Shown: positions 13,930 to 28,187 of the stretch, one piece after another
Layout: each line of letters begins with the position of its first letter
Numbering within the stretch: the first letter of the stretch is position 1
Assembly: GCA_028095005.1 (NCBI GenBank)
Contig: CM051461.1
Location: 58,757,840 to 58,821,839, forward strand
DNA: 64,000 bases
Origin: Rhynchospora pubera
Taxonomy: Eukaryota > Streptophyta > Magnoliopsida > Poales > Cyperaceae
Direction: 5' to 3'
Notes under the pieces: generated by a model
What the model was told of the DNA's origin: nothing
Database searches by the model: none
Seen by the model: the letters and a program-made list of their open reading frames with translations, nothing else
Made by a program: the position numbers and the translations under genes

Positions 13930-16900
13930 GTTATTGCTATTGCTATAGCTATTGTTTCATTTATTCAGACAAACGATCTGGCTCGATTGCTATACAATTT
14001 TGCTGGAAGTGGAAGTATTGAACATAACAATTGTGCTTCTGGCTTTGCCTTTAGTTCGGAAAGGATATGGAAACTTATCTGTAATAATGAAAGGATTGTA
14101 GCTTCCGATCATAAGGTTCTCAATGCTTTATGTTATCTAAAAAGAAAAGTTTGTTCACTTATGATCATATAATCGCTGCAGTTTATTATAAACTATTTTT
14201 GGCATTTCTGTTTGTGTTAGGTGGCAATGTCTTTCTACATGTGTAGCAAGATAATCGATGAAAGAATAAAATCTTTGTCAGAAGAAGAGGTTGGTCACAA
14301 TTTTCATCTGACTTACGTTACTCTTATAGGCTCCGTTTGGATGGCTTCTTCTCGAAATAAGGAATAATGAATAACCACTTTTTATCAATAAATTTATTTC
14401 TAATCATCCAAACTCTTCACAAAAGTTACACATTTCGCAATAAATTTACCCTTCGCAATAAATTTCTTCCCTTCTTCCTTCTGCCTACCTTATTCTCAAC
14501 GTATCCAAACGGAGCCATAATGTAGCTAATTAACCTTCTCAATATGCAGGAATATAAGCATCTGATGTCCGGTACATCGTCTGTAAAGGAGTTCAATGAA
14601 AAACTGAAACTATTTCTTATAAGAATACTATCCAGGTAAACTAGAAATAAATATAATACGCGCTAGCTAAGATAACTGTTTAAACAAGATTTTATTTTTT
14701 TTCCAAAGGACGATAATTCCTTTTGCTTTAAAATTGATCACACATGCACTTCAGTTTTTTTGCTTTGGTTCAATTAAAACAAGAATTTCATAGGTGAAAT
14801 TTGATTATACAAAGTCAGGACAATTTCAATTATTTTTGTACGTTTAATTTGATAATCTGTATGATATTTCATATTAGCATATACTAGGATAGTTTGATTC
14901 TCTTATAGTGGTTTTCCTCCGAGTTTAAATTACATCATTGATTGTATGAATGCTATTATATATATATATATTAAATCAGTTTACATGCAGCATTTGTATA
15001 AAGGAGAATTAAGTAAATTAATTAATTAAGCAAGTAGATATATTGATAGTAGTAGAACTATATTTCATGATAACGTTAAGTAACTATTTTATTAGGAATT
15101 AGTAAAAGAGCTATATATGGACAGCCACCATCGAAAAAAAAAAACATCGTTGTCTTGCTAGTGGCTAGTGCAAAGAAACCAAGATAACTAAGATAGTAAG
15201 ATGTAATTTACATGACCTTTTTGTCATTTCAAAAGTTTGTGTCTGGATGATGTTGCTTTACTGATAGATTAATTAGTAATTGACTGGAATTGGTGCTTTA
15301 GTGAAAAGATTGGTAATTGACATACTTTAAATAGGTTTGAAGAGGAAACAAGGCCATATGACAGGAGTATACGGGAAGAAAAGATGGGCCAATTGGAAAA
15401 AACAATCGTGGAAGTGAGTTTTTATTTTATTTTTTTTATTTTATTTTTTTACCTCCTTTCCTAAGTTATCTGAAACAAAAACAAATTCAGCAAAAAATTA
15501 TTGGACGGAAAAGAGGTAAAGGGAAATAGTATATATGACAACAAAGTTACCTTTGTTAGATCAAAGCTTTTCAATCTTTTAATAAATTATTATTTATAGT
15601 TTGCATCTTTTGTTCATTTATGCGTATTTTACTCATATGTATTAGTCACTCTTGCTTTTAATTTAAGAAGCATATACATCGCAAATTCAAATAATTTTTT
15701 CTCTACTGTTATATATTATAAACCATCGTTTCAAATTTTTCATATTATATTTTATACTTGGTATTTAATGTGCTCCATTGAGAAATAATTGAGATAAGGT
15801 GAGGGGAGGAAGGGGAGCTGAGAGGTCTAAAATTGAAAATTACATATTGGAAGTAAATCTTGTATATTTTTTTTCTCTATGTCACCCTTTCAGTTCTCAC
15901 CTCACTCTTTAAATCGCTTTTTTCAAATCTGGAACAAGTAAACCCATCCTGTTAGCTAGGTCCGGGAAATCTGTTTTTCACCTAACCTAACCTCCCTCCC
16001 CTCCCCTTCCAATCTTCCATCTATTTCATTGTGTAACACAGTTTTGAATTCCGAGGGTGTAACAATCCAGAATTTTCAAACGCAGTACAATAAAATTAAT
16101 TAGATAAATTTTAAAAGTATTATCAAGGTAACTGAAATTTTATAATTAATAATCCTAAAACGATTAAATGAATAACTATAGAGAAACTTATTCGAAATCG
16201 AAATCTTTTAATTTGTGTAGTATTCACAATTAACGTACATGATTCTGGCAAAATCAAAGTTTAATTAACACTAGAATTTACTATCAAAATAATTAAATTT
16301 GAATGAAAACAATTAATTAAATATTTTTATACGAGTTGCAGCACCTTTGGCCACAAAGTCTCTGCCACAGAGGATCAAATGGGTAAATTTTTAATAAAAA
16401 TCAGAATTTACCGTGGCACCATCTCCTTTCTCTTTCCTTTTTCCTTCTCTTTGTTCGCTCCGTCCGATTCCTTCTCTTCTCTCGCCTTCTCCGACGAGAA
16501 ACCCCTCTCGAGAAATTGAGACGGATGAAATGTGGCCGGCCAATTCCGTTGCGCCACCAATCCCCCTTCTTTGATTGGCTAGCCTATTTCGTTCTTATCC
16601 GCTCGAGATGGCCGTGCTGACGTGGCTGTAAGATTCGAGTAGAGAACGATCTTCGTCGTTGGCCTTCTCTCTCTCCTCTCTGTTCCGTACTGCCTATAAA
16701 TACCTCATTTTGAAGGACATGTCGGTTGATTGGGCGAATTAGGGTTTCACCGAAAGAAAGGAAAAGAGGAAACTGGAGAAGGAGAGGGAGAGGACCATCA
16801 CTGAAGATCCAAGGTATGCTCATCTGCTCGTACTGTGATCAATTCGATTAAACTTAGCCTTTTGCTTGTCGGCTGAGATTTAGGGAAAAAAATTCAAAAC

Positions 16901-19900
16901 TTGAATTTCTAGTTTGTGCATGAGACTAAATTTTGTTTTGAATACCCTGCTACTTTCTAGGAGGCTAATTGAATCTTAAGAAAACGAATTGAGTAATGAA
17001 ATTTAACTAAGACTTGAGTTGATGCACTTGTGTTCTGTTGTAGACCCAATTGAGCAAAATTGAGTGGAATTTTGAGTTGTTTCACTGGTTGGAAATTACT
17101 GGAGACCTAAGTGAGCTTGCGATTGGGTTTTAGGCTTGGTACCAGCCTTTGGTACCTCTGTTGTACCTCTGGTACATTTCTGGTATGCTGTGTTGCGAGT
17201 TAGGGACTGATTTGTAAGGGAAAAGGACTTGTTTGTAAATTTCTAGGGGCTTATTTGTAAGAATAAAGGATTTATTTGTAAAATAAATGGATTCAGGGGC
17301 CCTGGAAAAAAATTGTGGCGATAATGGGTCGGATCCAGACCCCTCCTTATTGGATCCAGTCGGACCCGTTACGGCTGGCTCAGGTCAATAGGGTCAGGTT
17401 GACCTGGCTCGACCCTATGTGTTTTTGGGCTGATTTTGTGGGCCTAGACTTTCTGGGCCAGAAGAAGAGGGAAAAATAATAAAATGGGCTTAGGCCCATT
17501 GTTGCTGGTTGGGCCGAAAGTTGAGCTGAAATTTATAAAAACTTAATCTTTGATTAAGTTAATAATTTTGTGGGCTTAATAACTAAATAAATTAATTATA
17601 GGAAAGGCCGTTAGCAATAACTGGGTATTCCTTTAATTAAGTGGGATTCGATTTTTATCTTTCGGGAGATGATGAGAATAGTCCGAGTGAGTCAAGAACA
17701 GATACAATGACACAAATCATTCTGATCCCAAACAAACCAATCAAATAATTTTGATTTTAATTTTCTATTTCTAATTGTTTTCTTGATTTTGGATTATAAT
17801 TTTCTGATTCGAATTTTCGATATAATAAATAGTTAAATAATTTAATAAATATTAAGCAATGCAAACTAATTAATTAAGTATTAAGGAAATAAATCAAATA
17901 TAGCACAACTAAATGAATATTGGGAAAACACTATATAATAAATAAGTGAATATTTTCAATCTAAAATATAATTCATGACTTATATAATAAAAACAAATAT
18001 AAACTCTTAATGACTGGAAAGTCCAAATCAATTATTAATAATAAGATAAAATACTTAATAATATATTTTAAAACAGAATCCTCTAAATAAATAATCTGAA
18101 CTTAACCATCCAAATCTCAACCAGTCTGGTTAACTTAGGCCGTCAGTATGGTAACCCAAGAACCGTTAATAATTAGGTTATTTAGGTTACTTTAAGTATT
18201 TAACGGTTAGTAAGAAAGTCACTTGTTTTATTAGGAAATCGAACTAGAATCACTTGACACGTGATTATCAAGCCTAGCAAACCGTTAAGGGAGAGAACCT
18301 AAGTATGATGGCCGTCAAGCGTCCGAACCATCATGAGATATCAAGGAGCTACGCTTAAGCTTGCTATCCAGGTGCGGAATTACGTTGGATTTTTGTTAAA
18401 ATTTAAGTAATTAATAAAATATGTTTTATTCATATGCATATTGAAAACTCGTTTGCCTGCATGACCGTATTCAAGCATTTTAAATGATAGTGCCCAATTA
18501 TTGATAAAACTACATTTTGAAAGGCATGTTCTCCGTTTTGAGAAAGTTGATAAGTAACAGTCAGATATTTGGAAATGCCGTTGCTATTGATAAATCCGAC
18601 TTATGAATGATCTGACTGAAAGGAATGAAATGATGTGAATGAATAATTGAGATATGATATGATGAGCTTGATATGTGTGATTTGATATGTTTGTATCACT
18701 CTCCGGAGTCGGTTGGCCCCCGGCTTCGGCCAGTTCGGTAGCGCTATGCGAATTTGGAATCCCTTTTTGCTACTTGGGTAAGGGACGGATCCCTTTTGCC
18801 ACCCAAGTTAGGGGAAGGTCTCCTTTTGCCACCCAACCGGTTGGGTTAGGAGGCCTGAGTGACTATGATTATGGAATTGTGTTAATGACATGTAAATTTA
18901 GAATCCCCTTTTGCTACTTGGGTAAGGGACGGATCCCTTTTGCCACCCAAGTTAGGGGAAGATTTGTGATTTGCCCAGACTTATATTATGCTCAATTCTG
19001 CCATGCTCGGATCCCCTGACACGCTCAGTTTCCTATCATACACAGACATGTGTTGTCTGCGACGGGATTCGTGCCACGTGTTCAGTCCGACATGTATATG
19101 ACTTCTGTCATAGTCAGATTTTGTTATTTTGTCCAATTTTGATTTCAGACTGGATAACATGTTTTAAAAGAAGATTTGATATTGGTTTATATAAGTTCAT
19201 GTACGCTTTATTTATGTTAAATGCAGATAATGTTTTTACGGTCATGTTTAATCAATAAATTATTTATTTACGGGTATTATTTCTAGAACTTGGATTTTAG
19301 CTTAAATCCGCGTACTGGAACTAAAATCCGCACTGAGAATTAAATTCTCATTCCGTACTTTTTGTATGTTTTCCACAATGGATATGGGTTCCAGGTTACA
19401 GAGACGGGCTCGATCAAGTCAAGAGAAGTTAAGCCAAATTGTCTTGCCATGAGAACTCAATGAGTCATAGGAGACAACATGGTAATTCATGGTAAGCTGA
19501 AACCTAAACCTTAAAGATTGTAGAAAAATGCCTTGCGAGTACACAGAAGTTGTGTGTTCGCGGCGAGAAACTGCCCCACCCCATTGCGGGCTGTGACAGA
19601 GGGCCACCCTAGCCAAGTTAGAAAAGCATTACTGTACATGATAAAATAAAGTCAAAACGTGTGTATATTTCTATTGATTATAAAAAGAATCCCTTTGCTA
19701 ATATTCATTTTTCAATAAACAATCCATAAATGCTATTACCTTTGAGGAATGCTAAAATATCATGCATAGCATGGATGACCTTCATACTACGACTTCGTTC
19801 TTAAATTTCATACTTCAAACAATTAATGTAAACTGTTCATTATTTTTTTCATATTGAAATTTTATTAGAAATCAAATTTTACATTTTTTTGAATTTTTTA

Positions 19901-22301
19901 CTATTTTTCTATGATTTTTGAAAACTGCTATTATTGAAAGGTCCATAATTAATTAGATTAAAAATTTTATGAAAATATAAAAATAATAACAAAAAAAATT
20001 GAAAAAAATGTAAATTTTGGTTTCTAATGAGATTTTAAAGTGAAAAAAGATAATGAACGGTTTAAACCGATTGTTTGAAGCATGAAATTTGAGAACGAAT
20101 CCGTAGCACGAAGACTATTTTTGCTTACCATTTTATTAGCAATCTTATATATTTCAGTTTTTCTGCAACTTATATACTTGACTACTTGTATTGAAAAAGT
20201 AAGCAATATATTTTTTCCTTCATTATATCATTTTTTTTTTTTTGGACTTTCGGAACTTAGCCCTCGTTGAACTATATTCCTGTCTAGCTACTTATCTTCA
20301 TTGCATGCAGGCTTGTTAATTTTTTCTGTGCGTAGATTACTTTAACAAATATAGTTTCAGATAAGTTATCTGAAATCCTTTCTCTGTCTTTGTCATTTTC
20401 TTATTACCAGGAATTTAAAGCAACATATAAAAACAAGCTCACCAGCTTAAGTGAGGAACTGCTTTCCTTGGCCAAAAAAAATCTTAATGGTCAATTGAAA
20501 AAACTTCATACTCTGACAGATGATGCTATCGTTAAAGTGGTACAAGATAATTATGTGAATCGATTTGATGACCAGGTACTTGCAGGTAATTAATATTCTA
20601 TAGAAGTTTCGTAGTATAATTTCATTCAGAGCAAAAAGATCACAACCTATTTACAAATCTATTATGGTGATTGGTGAAGAGATTCAAAACATTGAGAATT
20701 CAACAACAACAACAGCAACAACATGACAATTAAGTCTTTTGTCGCAAACAAGTTGGAGTAGGTTAGAAAAAATGTCTAACAAGAGAAAATAATATCATAA
20801 AAAATTATAAGAATTTTTTTTTTAAGAAAGAGAGAGGTCTTTGTCATCTAATTTTTACTCAAATTAAAAATGCATGCGGGACTTGAATCCTTGACTTTTT
20901 GAAGACCAACCTAGCGCTCTTACTATCGAGCCACTAGAACATTATTGAGAATTCACGAAAACTTATTTTGCTACAATGAAATAAAGACAGAGAAATTTTC
21001 GCGTAATGGTCACAAAATTTCAAAGAGACGTAGTGTTGTACAGGATTTTTGACCATATAAATTTCCTTTAAATAATATTTTTTTCCCAAAAAAACATAGT
21101 AAAATCAACGAAGAGAGGCATAACTATATGAACTTATCATTTAAACTCTCAATATTCTCTTACAATGCACAGTTCTATTTCACTTCTATTGATGAGGCTA
21201 ACTTGCCATCGATTTTCCATCGAATCATTTTTCGAGATTTAAAATTCAAACGGTCAATTCGTACCGTTCAAGTTGTTCACCATATTAAAATATCCTTCAA
21301 GATCAAATTTTACATTTTCTCAATTTTTTTAGCTATTTTTTTAAATTTGTTTATGCTTTCTATTTGTTAAATATTTTTTATGATGCAAAGCGTAGCACGG
21401 ATGTACATCAATGATTTTAAATTATTTTGTACTCGTTAGTTCCAAGTTAATTAAATATGGGAAATGAGGTTTGCAAATTTTACTAACCCATCTATTGTAA
21501 AGCAAAGAAAATTGAGAAACATTACAAAATTTTCCTTGTAGAATATTAGGTCACATTTTTTGAAAATTATAAATACGAATTACTTTTAAAAGCAATGAAA
21601 TTTCACTAATTAACCCATCTATATATGTTTCATGAGTAAGATTTTCCTACCAACATTTTGGTTACCCTTATGGCAACATTTTACTATTAAATTATTTTTT
21701 AAAATTTTAAAATTTAAATATTAAATCCAAACCGTTGATCTTATTTAGTTTAAGGAGCGATGTGTTTTAATATAAGTTTTGTAAAATTTAGAATTTATTT
21801 GATACTCGATCAATAGATAGAAAAACAAACAATCATTGTTAACTATGATAGATTCGTTCTAATACGTTTATGTTTTAGTTTTTGATCGAGTATCAAATAA
21901 ATTTCAAAATTTACAAAACTTATATGAAAACTCATCGCTCGTTAAACTAAATAAAATCAACTGTTTGAATTTTAAAATTTGAAAAAATAACTTAATAGTA
22001 AAATGTTGGCATTTCGGAACAACTAAAATGTTAGTAGCGAAACCTTGCAAATTTATATAGCAAAGAAAATATATAAAGAAACAATACAAAATATTCTCAA
22101 ATCTATGAGTGAGCGAGATATAGAGTTACTTCTTCATGTCACTAACCCCTCACATTTTTTTTTCCAGATTTTCATCGGTACAATAAAAGGGAACTTAAAA
22201 ATGTTCGCGTAGCGTTTGGAAACGAACTTACCGCAATGGCAAAGAACGATGCAAATAGCATCCAGGTTCGGCTTGATCACCTTGTTCATTCAAAAAAGTA
22301 G
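4876..22301 (+). CDS. RHD3/SEY1-family dynamin-like GTPase, exons 1-15
   Basis: RHD3/SEY1 GTPases fuse ER tubules. Exons, all with GT-AG borders and continuous phase: 4876-5032, 5800-5863, 6290-6389, 8948-9018, 9164-9227, 9560-9622, 9747-9794, 10375-10425, 10997-11050, 13969-14115, 14221-14289, 14550-14635, 15335-15413, 20411-20585, 22168-22265. They encode 442 residues. The P-loop is GPQNSGKS (48-55), the switch-I Thr sits in QVTKGIW (T78), DVEG (96-99) is G3 and RD (167-168) is the G4-like pair. FERQSALFALTVSD (112-125) is a family signature. The GTPase core therefore looks intact. Residues 225-442 match only the first part of the usual middle domain. Family members run to about 800 residues and end in a membrane hairpin. 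Reading through the last donor gives eleven more codons and a stop at 22299. Alternatively the gene splices to 33967. Divergent paralogue or decaying gene are both possible. Confidence 0.8.
6400..6463. repeat. Perfect 32-bp tandem duplication in intron 3
   Basis: Two adjacent 32-bp units (6400-6431 and 6432-6463) differ only at the last base. The first lies 10 bp inside the intron that starts at 6390, next to the donor site. Confidence 0.85.
6638..6965. mobile_element. Foldback (MITE-like) element
   Basis: The left arm CGGTGCATATTGATTCAAAC is the near-perfect inverse of the right arm ending at 6965 (GAATCAGTATGCACCG). The arms continue inward for about 70 bp with scattered mismatches. A CT/TA microsatellite lies just to its left. 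It sits in intron 3 of the GTPase gene and has no coding capacity. Confidence 0.75.
6984..7258. mobile_element. Second foldback element, TCGA-GTCGTTTTT family
   Basis: The arms start TTTTTCGACTCG on the left and end ATCTCGAAAAA on the right. The inner parts ATGGTTGATCCAAACCATTC and its inverse around 7220 pair. Related arms occur at 12585-12880 and as a half copy near 21210. Confidence 0.65.
7294..7524. mobile_element. MITE with GGGTGTGTTTGGATG termini
   Basis: The left end GGGTGTGTTTGGATG and the right end CATCCAAACACATCC are inverted copies with one mismatch. The interior is built of AATAAG-type words on both strands. The ends resemble PIF/Harbinger (Tourist) MITEs. I could not settle a clean 3-bp target duplication. 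Confidence 0.75.
10442..10902. mobile_element. Non-autonomous CACTA foldback element with CGT target duplication
   Basis: The element starts CACTACAAGAGAGATGG and ends CCATCTCTCTTGTAGTG, the signature terminus of CACTA (En/Spm) transposons. The 3-bp direct repeat CGT flanks it on both sides (10439-10441, 10903-10905). Almost the whole 461 bp is one hairpin, with the loop near 10665-10675. It has no transposase. It lies 16 bp downstream of exon 8 of the GTPase gene, inside intron 8. Confidence 0.9.
11362..11608. repeat. Tandem array of a 43-bp unit
   Basis: Units start at 11362, 11405, 11448, 11491, 11534 and 11577. The first four are nearly identical (CCTTCAACATTTATG...GATATTA). The last two are diverged and the sixth is partial. 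Each unit is itself two related half-units built on TTCAACA/TTCAACAG. The array sits between two GC-richer blocks whose sequences (CGCGTACGC and GTACGCGGG) are roughly inverse. It lies in intron 9 of the GTPase gene. Confidence 0.85.
12531..12927. mobile_element. TIR element inserted in a TA microsatellite
   Basis: The ends are inverted over 28 bp with few mismatches: GAGGATGGCTAATGTGCC on the left, and the inverse of GAGGTGGGATAAAGTGCC on the right. The flanks are pure TA repeats, 12509-12530 on the left and 12928-12986 on the right. It has no coding capacity and resembles microsatellite-associated Micron MITEs of rice in habit. Any sequence relation to them is not established. Confidence 0.8.
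12988..13397. mobile_element. Second TIR element in a TA/CT microsatellite
   Basis: The 44-bp termini are inverted with four mismatches. The left starts GAAAGTTTAATATGCACC and the right ends with the inverse of GAAAGTTTAACATGCACT. The left flank is the TA run shared with the previous element; the right flank is CT repeats followed by TA repeats. It differs in sequence from its neighbour, so two families used the same kind of site. Confidence 0.85.
13881..13929. repeat. TAT/ATT microsatellite abutting a splice acceptor
   Basis: About 16 trinucleotide units run directly into the pyrimidine-rich stretch before the acceptor of exon 10 (AG at 13967-13968). Confidence 0.9.
14329..14516. mobile_element. 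Tourist-like MITE with ATA target duplication
   Basis: The ends GGCTCCGTTTGGAT and ATCCAAACGGAGCC are perfect inverted copies. ATA flanks both sides (14326-14328, 14517-14519), as expected for PIF/Harbinger-derived MITEs. It is 188 bp long and lies in intron 11, only 40 bp from the exon 11 donor. A relative with the same termini is at 32030-32434. Confidence 0.88.
16058..19598 (+). mobile_element. Long solo LTR (3.54 kb) with GAGGG target duplication
   Basis: The element starts TGTAACAATCCAGAATTTTC and ends GGGCTGTGACA. It is flanked by the perfect 5-bp repeat GAGGG (16053-16057 and 19599-19603). Starts like TGTAAC and ends like GTGACA, with LTRs of several kilobases, are typical of Tekay/Del chromovirus Gypsy elements in plants. 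A TATA-like CCTATAAATACC lies near 16690, followed by a purine-rich leader and a donor-like GGTATGC near 16814. No reverse transcriptase or integrase is present. It sits in intron 13 of the GTPase gene. Confidence 0.9.
18757..18961 (+). repeat. Direct repeat of about 61 bp inside the solo LTR
   Basis: The block GCTACTTGGGTAAGGGACGG...CACCCAAGTTAGGGGAAG occurs at 18757-18817 and again at 18901-18961, 144 bp apart, nearly identical. It is part of a GC-richer section of the LTR. Confidence 0.85.
19789..20104. mobile_element. Foldback element in intron 13
   Basis: The left arm (ACGACTTCGTTCTTAAATTT onward) is the diverged inverse of the right arm ending GAGAACGAATCCGT at 20104. The pairing extends about 100 bp inward on each side. 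No coding capacity. Confidence 0.7.
20815..20942 (-). mobile_element. SINE-like element with tRNA-type promoter boxes
   Basis: Read on the minus strand, the head contains TGGCTCGATAGTAAGAGCGC, an A-box-like string. About 30 bp further is GGATTCAAGTCCC, close to the pol III B-box. The other end is a T-run on the + strand, meaning an A-tail on the minus strand. This is the layout of a tRNA-derived SINE. Target duplications were not resolved. It lies in intron 14 of the GTPase gene. Confidence 0.65.
21637..22045. mobile_element. Foldback element next to exon 15
   Basis: The arms include CCAACATTTTGGTTACCC on the left and an inverse at about 21998-22040. The central arms TTTGATACTCGATCAA and its inverse at 21883-21900 pair around a loop near 21830. 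It ends about 120 bp before the exon 15 acceptor. Confidence 0.7.
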
Positions 22302-22519
22302 ACATAATTCTATTATATATTGGCATGTCACGCCCAAACCGAAATCCCGTGCATGTGTTTGATGGGACACTTGTTTGGATATGACGAACAATTAATCAAC
22401 ATAACAGAAACGAATGGTCCGCTGCCAGTACATAACACACTACGATATATATATATATATATAGTAAGCCTTACAGTAAGCTATAAGAATTCTAGTACGA
22501 AATAAGAATTGAAAGCTGT
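22302..22519 (+). other. Short gap with a possible truncated LTR start
   Basis: TGTCACGCCCAAACCGAAAT at 22325 resembles the 5' end of Gypsy LTRs, but no matching end is seen before a TA microsatellite at about 22446-22462. Weak evidence only. Confidence 0.3.
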
Positions 22520-22984
22520 AAGTTAAGTTATCGTATCCCTTGAGGCTTGCTCTACTAAGTAGTTTTACCAAGGAGGTAATAAGAGGTATAAATAAACACT
22601 TTCTCATTCATCGGGATCCTAAGCATATCATCGATATACTCTGGATCGTGTTGAAGACGATTCAACCTCAAAGTACTTGCTATGAGAAGACAAGGGTTGT
22701 GAGCACCAGCAGCTAGATAAAGTAGATCAGAAGAAGAGAGACCTGACTTCTCTGATTATATAAATCGGATATGGCGGTTCAGATTCTCTTATCTTCTCAC
22801 CCGAACGTAAATGGGCTTGGGTTTGAAAAATGCATTTATACCGGGAGAAAGGGCATTTCATTAGTCCTTCAACTTTAAGATATTTCGCTTCTTTCATTGA
22901 GGACTATCCCAGAGATCTAATTCCTAAATCGAAGAGAAATGAAAATGATAATTCGCATTGTACAAACTTTTTGTAGTAAAACTA

Positions 22985-23090
22985 CAAAATCGGTCGTCGT
23001 ATTCGGACTTTATTTTGGATTTTTAAGCGCATTCTCGATAGGACCCTCTTTTTTCTTTCTTATTAAAACTCGTGTTATGGAAGAAGGGAG
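22985..23090 (+). pseudogene. ycf1: Plastid ycf1 (Tic214) fragment
   Basis: The frame reads KSVVVFGLYFGFLSAFSIGP followed by a hydrophobic run and RVMEEGS. That matches the N-terminal first membrane segment of Ycf1/Tic214, a plastid inner-envelope translocon protein. Similarity stops soon after MEEG and the frame closes at about 23206. Many substitutions from typical plastid sequence suggest an old insertion. It cannot be functional in the nucleus in this form. Confidence 0.75.
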
Positions 23091-24569
23091 CTTTTTCCTC
23101 TTTTTGTTGAAGAGTGGTGAACCCAAGCTTTTCCACCTTGTTCATTTGTTGGAGGTTGAGTATTTCTTGCTGGTTCTCTTCGCATCGGGAAAGTCAGGAA
23201 TGTTGTGAGTCAGGCAGGCCTTATATATACCATTACGCAGGCCAAGAGGAGAAGTATACCAGTCAAAGCTTAGGAGAAAATGATCTTTCTTATCGAAGCA
23301 CTTCTCTACGTCACATTGGACCAACTTCTCGTTAGGTGGCCATACCGACTAACTCTAATCGGGTGGTATAACTACCTTCTATCTCTACTAGGTCGTAGTA
23401 CAGTTTGGGTTCTCGGCGTCTCAAACGCAAAGTCTAGGGTGGTCTAGGACTGTCCGATCCTTTCCTGCTGAGATCCCGACGTCTCCAAGTGGGCCCTATT
23501 GGCCACCCATGACCGTCGGCTTTTTGAAGAATCCCCTTCCTGTGTCTATGGACTTAGACAGCTAGGTGGTGAAGGGGGGTTTTTCATTGATCAAGGGCAT
23601 AGCTCAGTTACTGTCGCTTTTTTCCAATTTACCCGGATGTGTGTGCGGAAAACCATTCCAGTAGCTTCTGGTCCTGACTGACTCTTGTGGAGTGCGAGGG
23701 GGACTTGAGGAACATGCCACTAGTAACGTATGAGTTTTTTTGAATTCAAAAACCTTTCATTAAAATGAAATAAATAGAAAAAAGTAAATTGAAAATTCGA
23801 TTTTATCTTTTTTTTCCAATCCAAGGGTCTATCGAATGAAGAAAGGAGATGTGAAATTCTGGAATTGTACAGAAGCCCAACTCCTATTTAATGGCAAAGC
23901 CAATTCTATCCACAGAAGCCACCGGAGGGGCAATGCTCACTCAGCAGGTCAAGATGTAGGGGGACAAGGCTACCCAGCACGAAGATGAAAGCAGAGTCAA
24001 AACCCCACGCCACCGTCGAGCCGTAGGGAATATGCCTAACTAAATAGGTCGGCTTGTTCTGATTAGCCTGAGTAGTAAGCCCTGAGAAACTGCTTCTTTC
24101 TTTGAAGAAGTTCTCTCAGCTTTCGAGACGATAGTTGGATAAGGCTACAACCCATGGATGAAAAGGTATCATGTTTGATAAACCCATTATTGAAGCGCTA
24201 AAAAGGAGGAAATTATGGCAAGAGTTTTTTCACGATGGATGTACCCGTCAATACTTGGTGTTAGGGAGCACATAGAAAGAATATTGGGCGAAGAAGCACT
24301 TTAATCAGTTCAAGTAGTTCCTTTGCGCTTTTATTTATATTCGCACTTTGGAACGCGGCTATTCCCTTATCCCACTCCTAATGCTGCCTGCCGCATGTGT
24401 ACAAGATTTATCCTCACCTTGACATTTGAAGGGCGAGCGAGGGTTTGTTTTGAATGGGGAATGCCAACTATGTATTGTATTTAGGACGAGGTAAAAGCAC
24501 GTATCAACCTTAATTAAGTAGTCTGGCAGGTCTAAGTAGAAACTCTTGTTCAGCTAAGCACACCACCAA

Positions 24570-24628
24570 TCTCCTCTCTTTCAAGAGGATTCACGGCATG
24601 TCAATCCCTGGTAAGGTTCTTCGCTCTG

Positions 24629-24690
<62 letters not shown>

Positions 24691-24699
24691 TTCTTGCGT
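24570..24699 (-). pseudogene. rrn16: Plastid-type 16S rRNA fragment
   Basis: Read on the minus strand it contains AAACTCAAAGGAATTGACGG, then GCACAAGCGGTGGAGCATGT and GAAGAACCTTACCAGGG. These are the universally conserved bases around E. coli positions 900-1000. AAACTCAAAGG, rather than the mitochondrial AAACTTAAAGG wording, points to plastid 16S. Only about 130 bp of the roughly 1490-bp gene are present. Confidence 0.9.
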
Positions 24700-24754
24700 C
24701 CCTTTTGTTATCTACTTGGATTCCTATGTTAACTTTTAAGTATTTTTTGGAAAA

Positions 24755-28187
<3,433 letters not shown>

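Noticed and set aside
18687..19258. Two overlapping open frames on the + strand
   Set aside because: They lie inside the long solo LTR and include its direct repeat; no protein domain is visible.
20082..20270. Open frame with a hydrophobic stretch (FLLTILLAILYISVFLQL) before exon 14
   Set aside because: Its first part is the arm of a foldback element, and it is not in phase with any splice border of the gene.
23590..23620. GGGCATAGCTCAGTTA-like string resembling a tRNA 5' half
   Set aside because: No matching acceptor stem, anticodon loop or T-loop follows within tRNA distance.
23499..23681. Open frame in the organelle-like block
   Set aside because: Texture suggests mitochondrial intergenic DNA. 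I could not match it to any mitochondrial protein, so no gene is claimed.
24216..24304. ATG frame reading MARVFSRWMYPSILGVREHI after AAGGAGGAAAT
   Set aside because: It ends after about 30 codons and I do not recognise it; the purine-rich stretch before ATG is probably coincidental in organelle-derived DNA.
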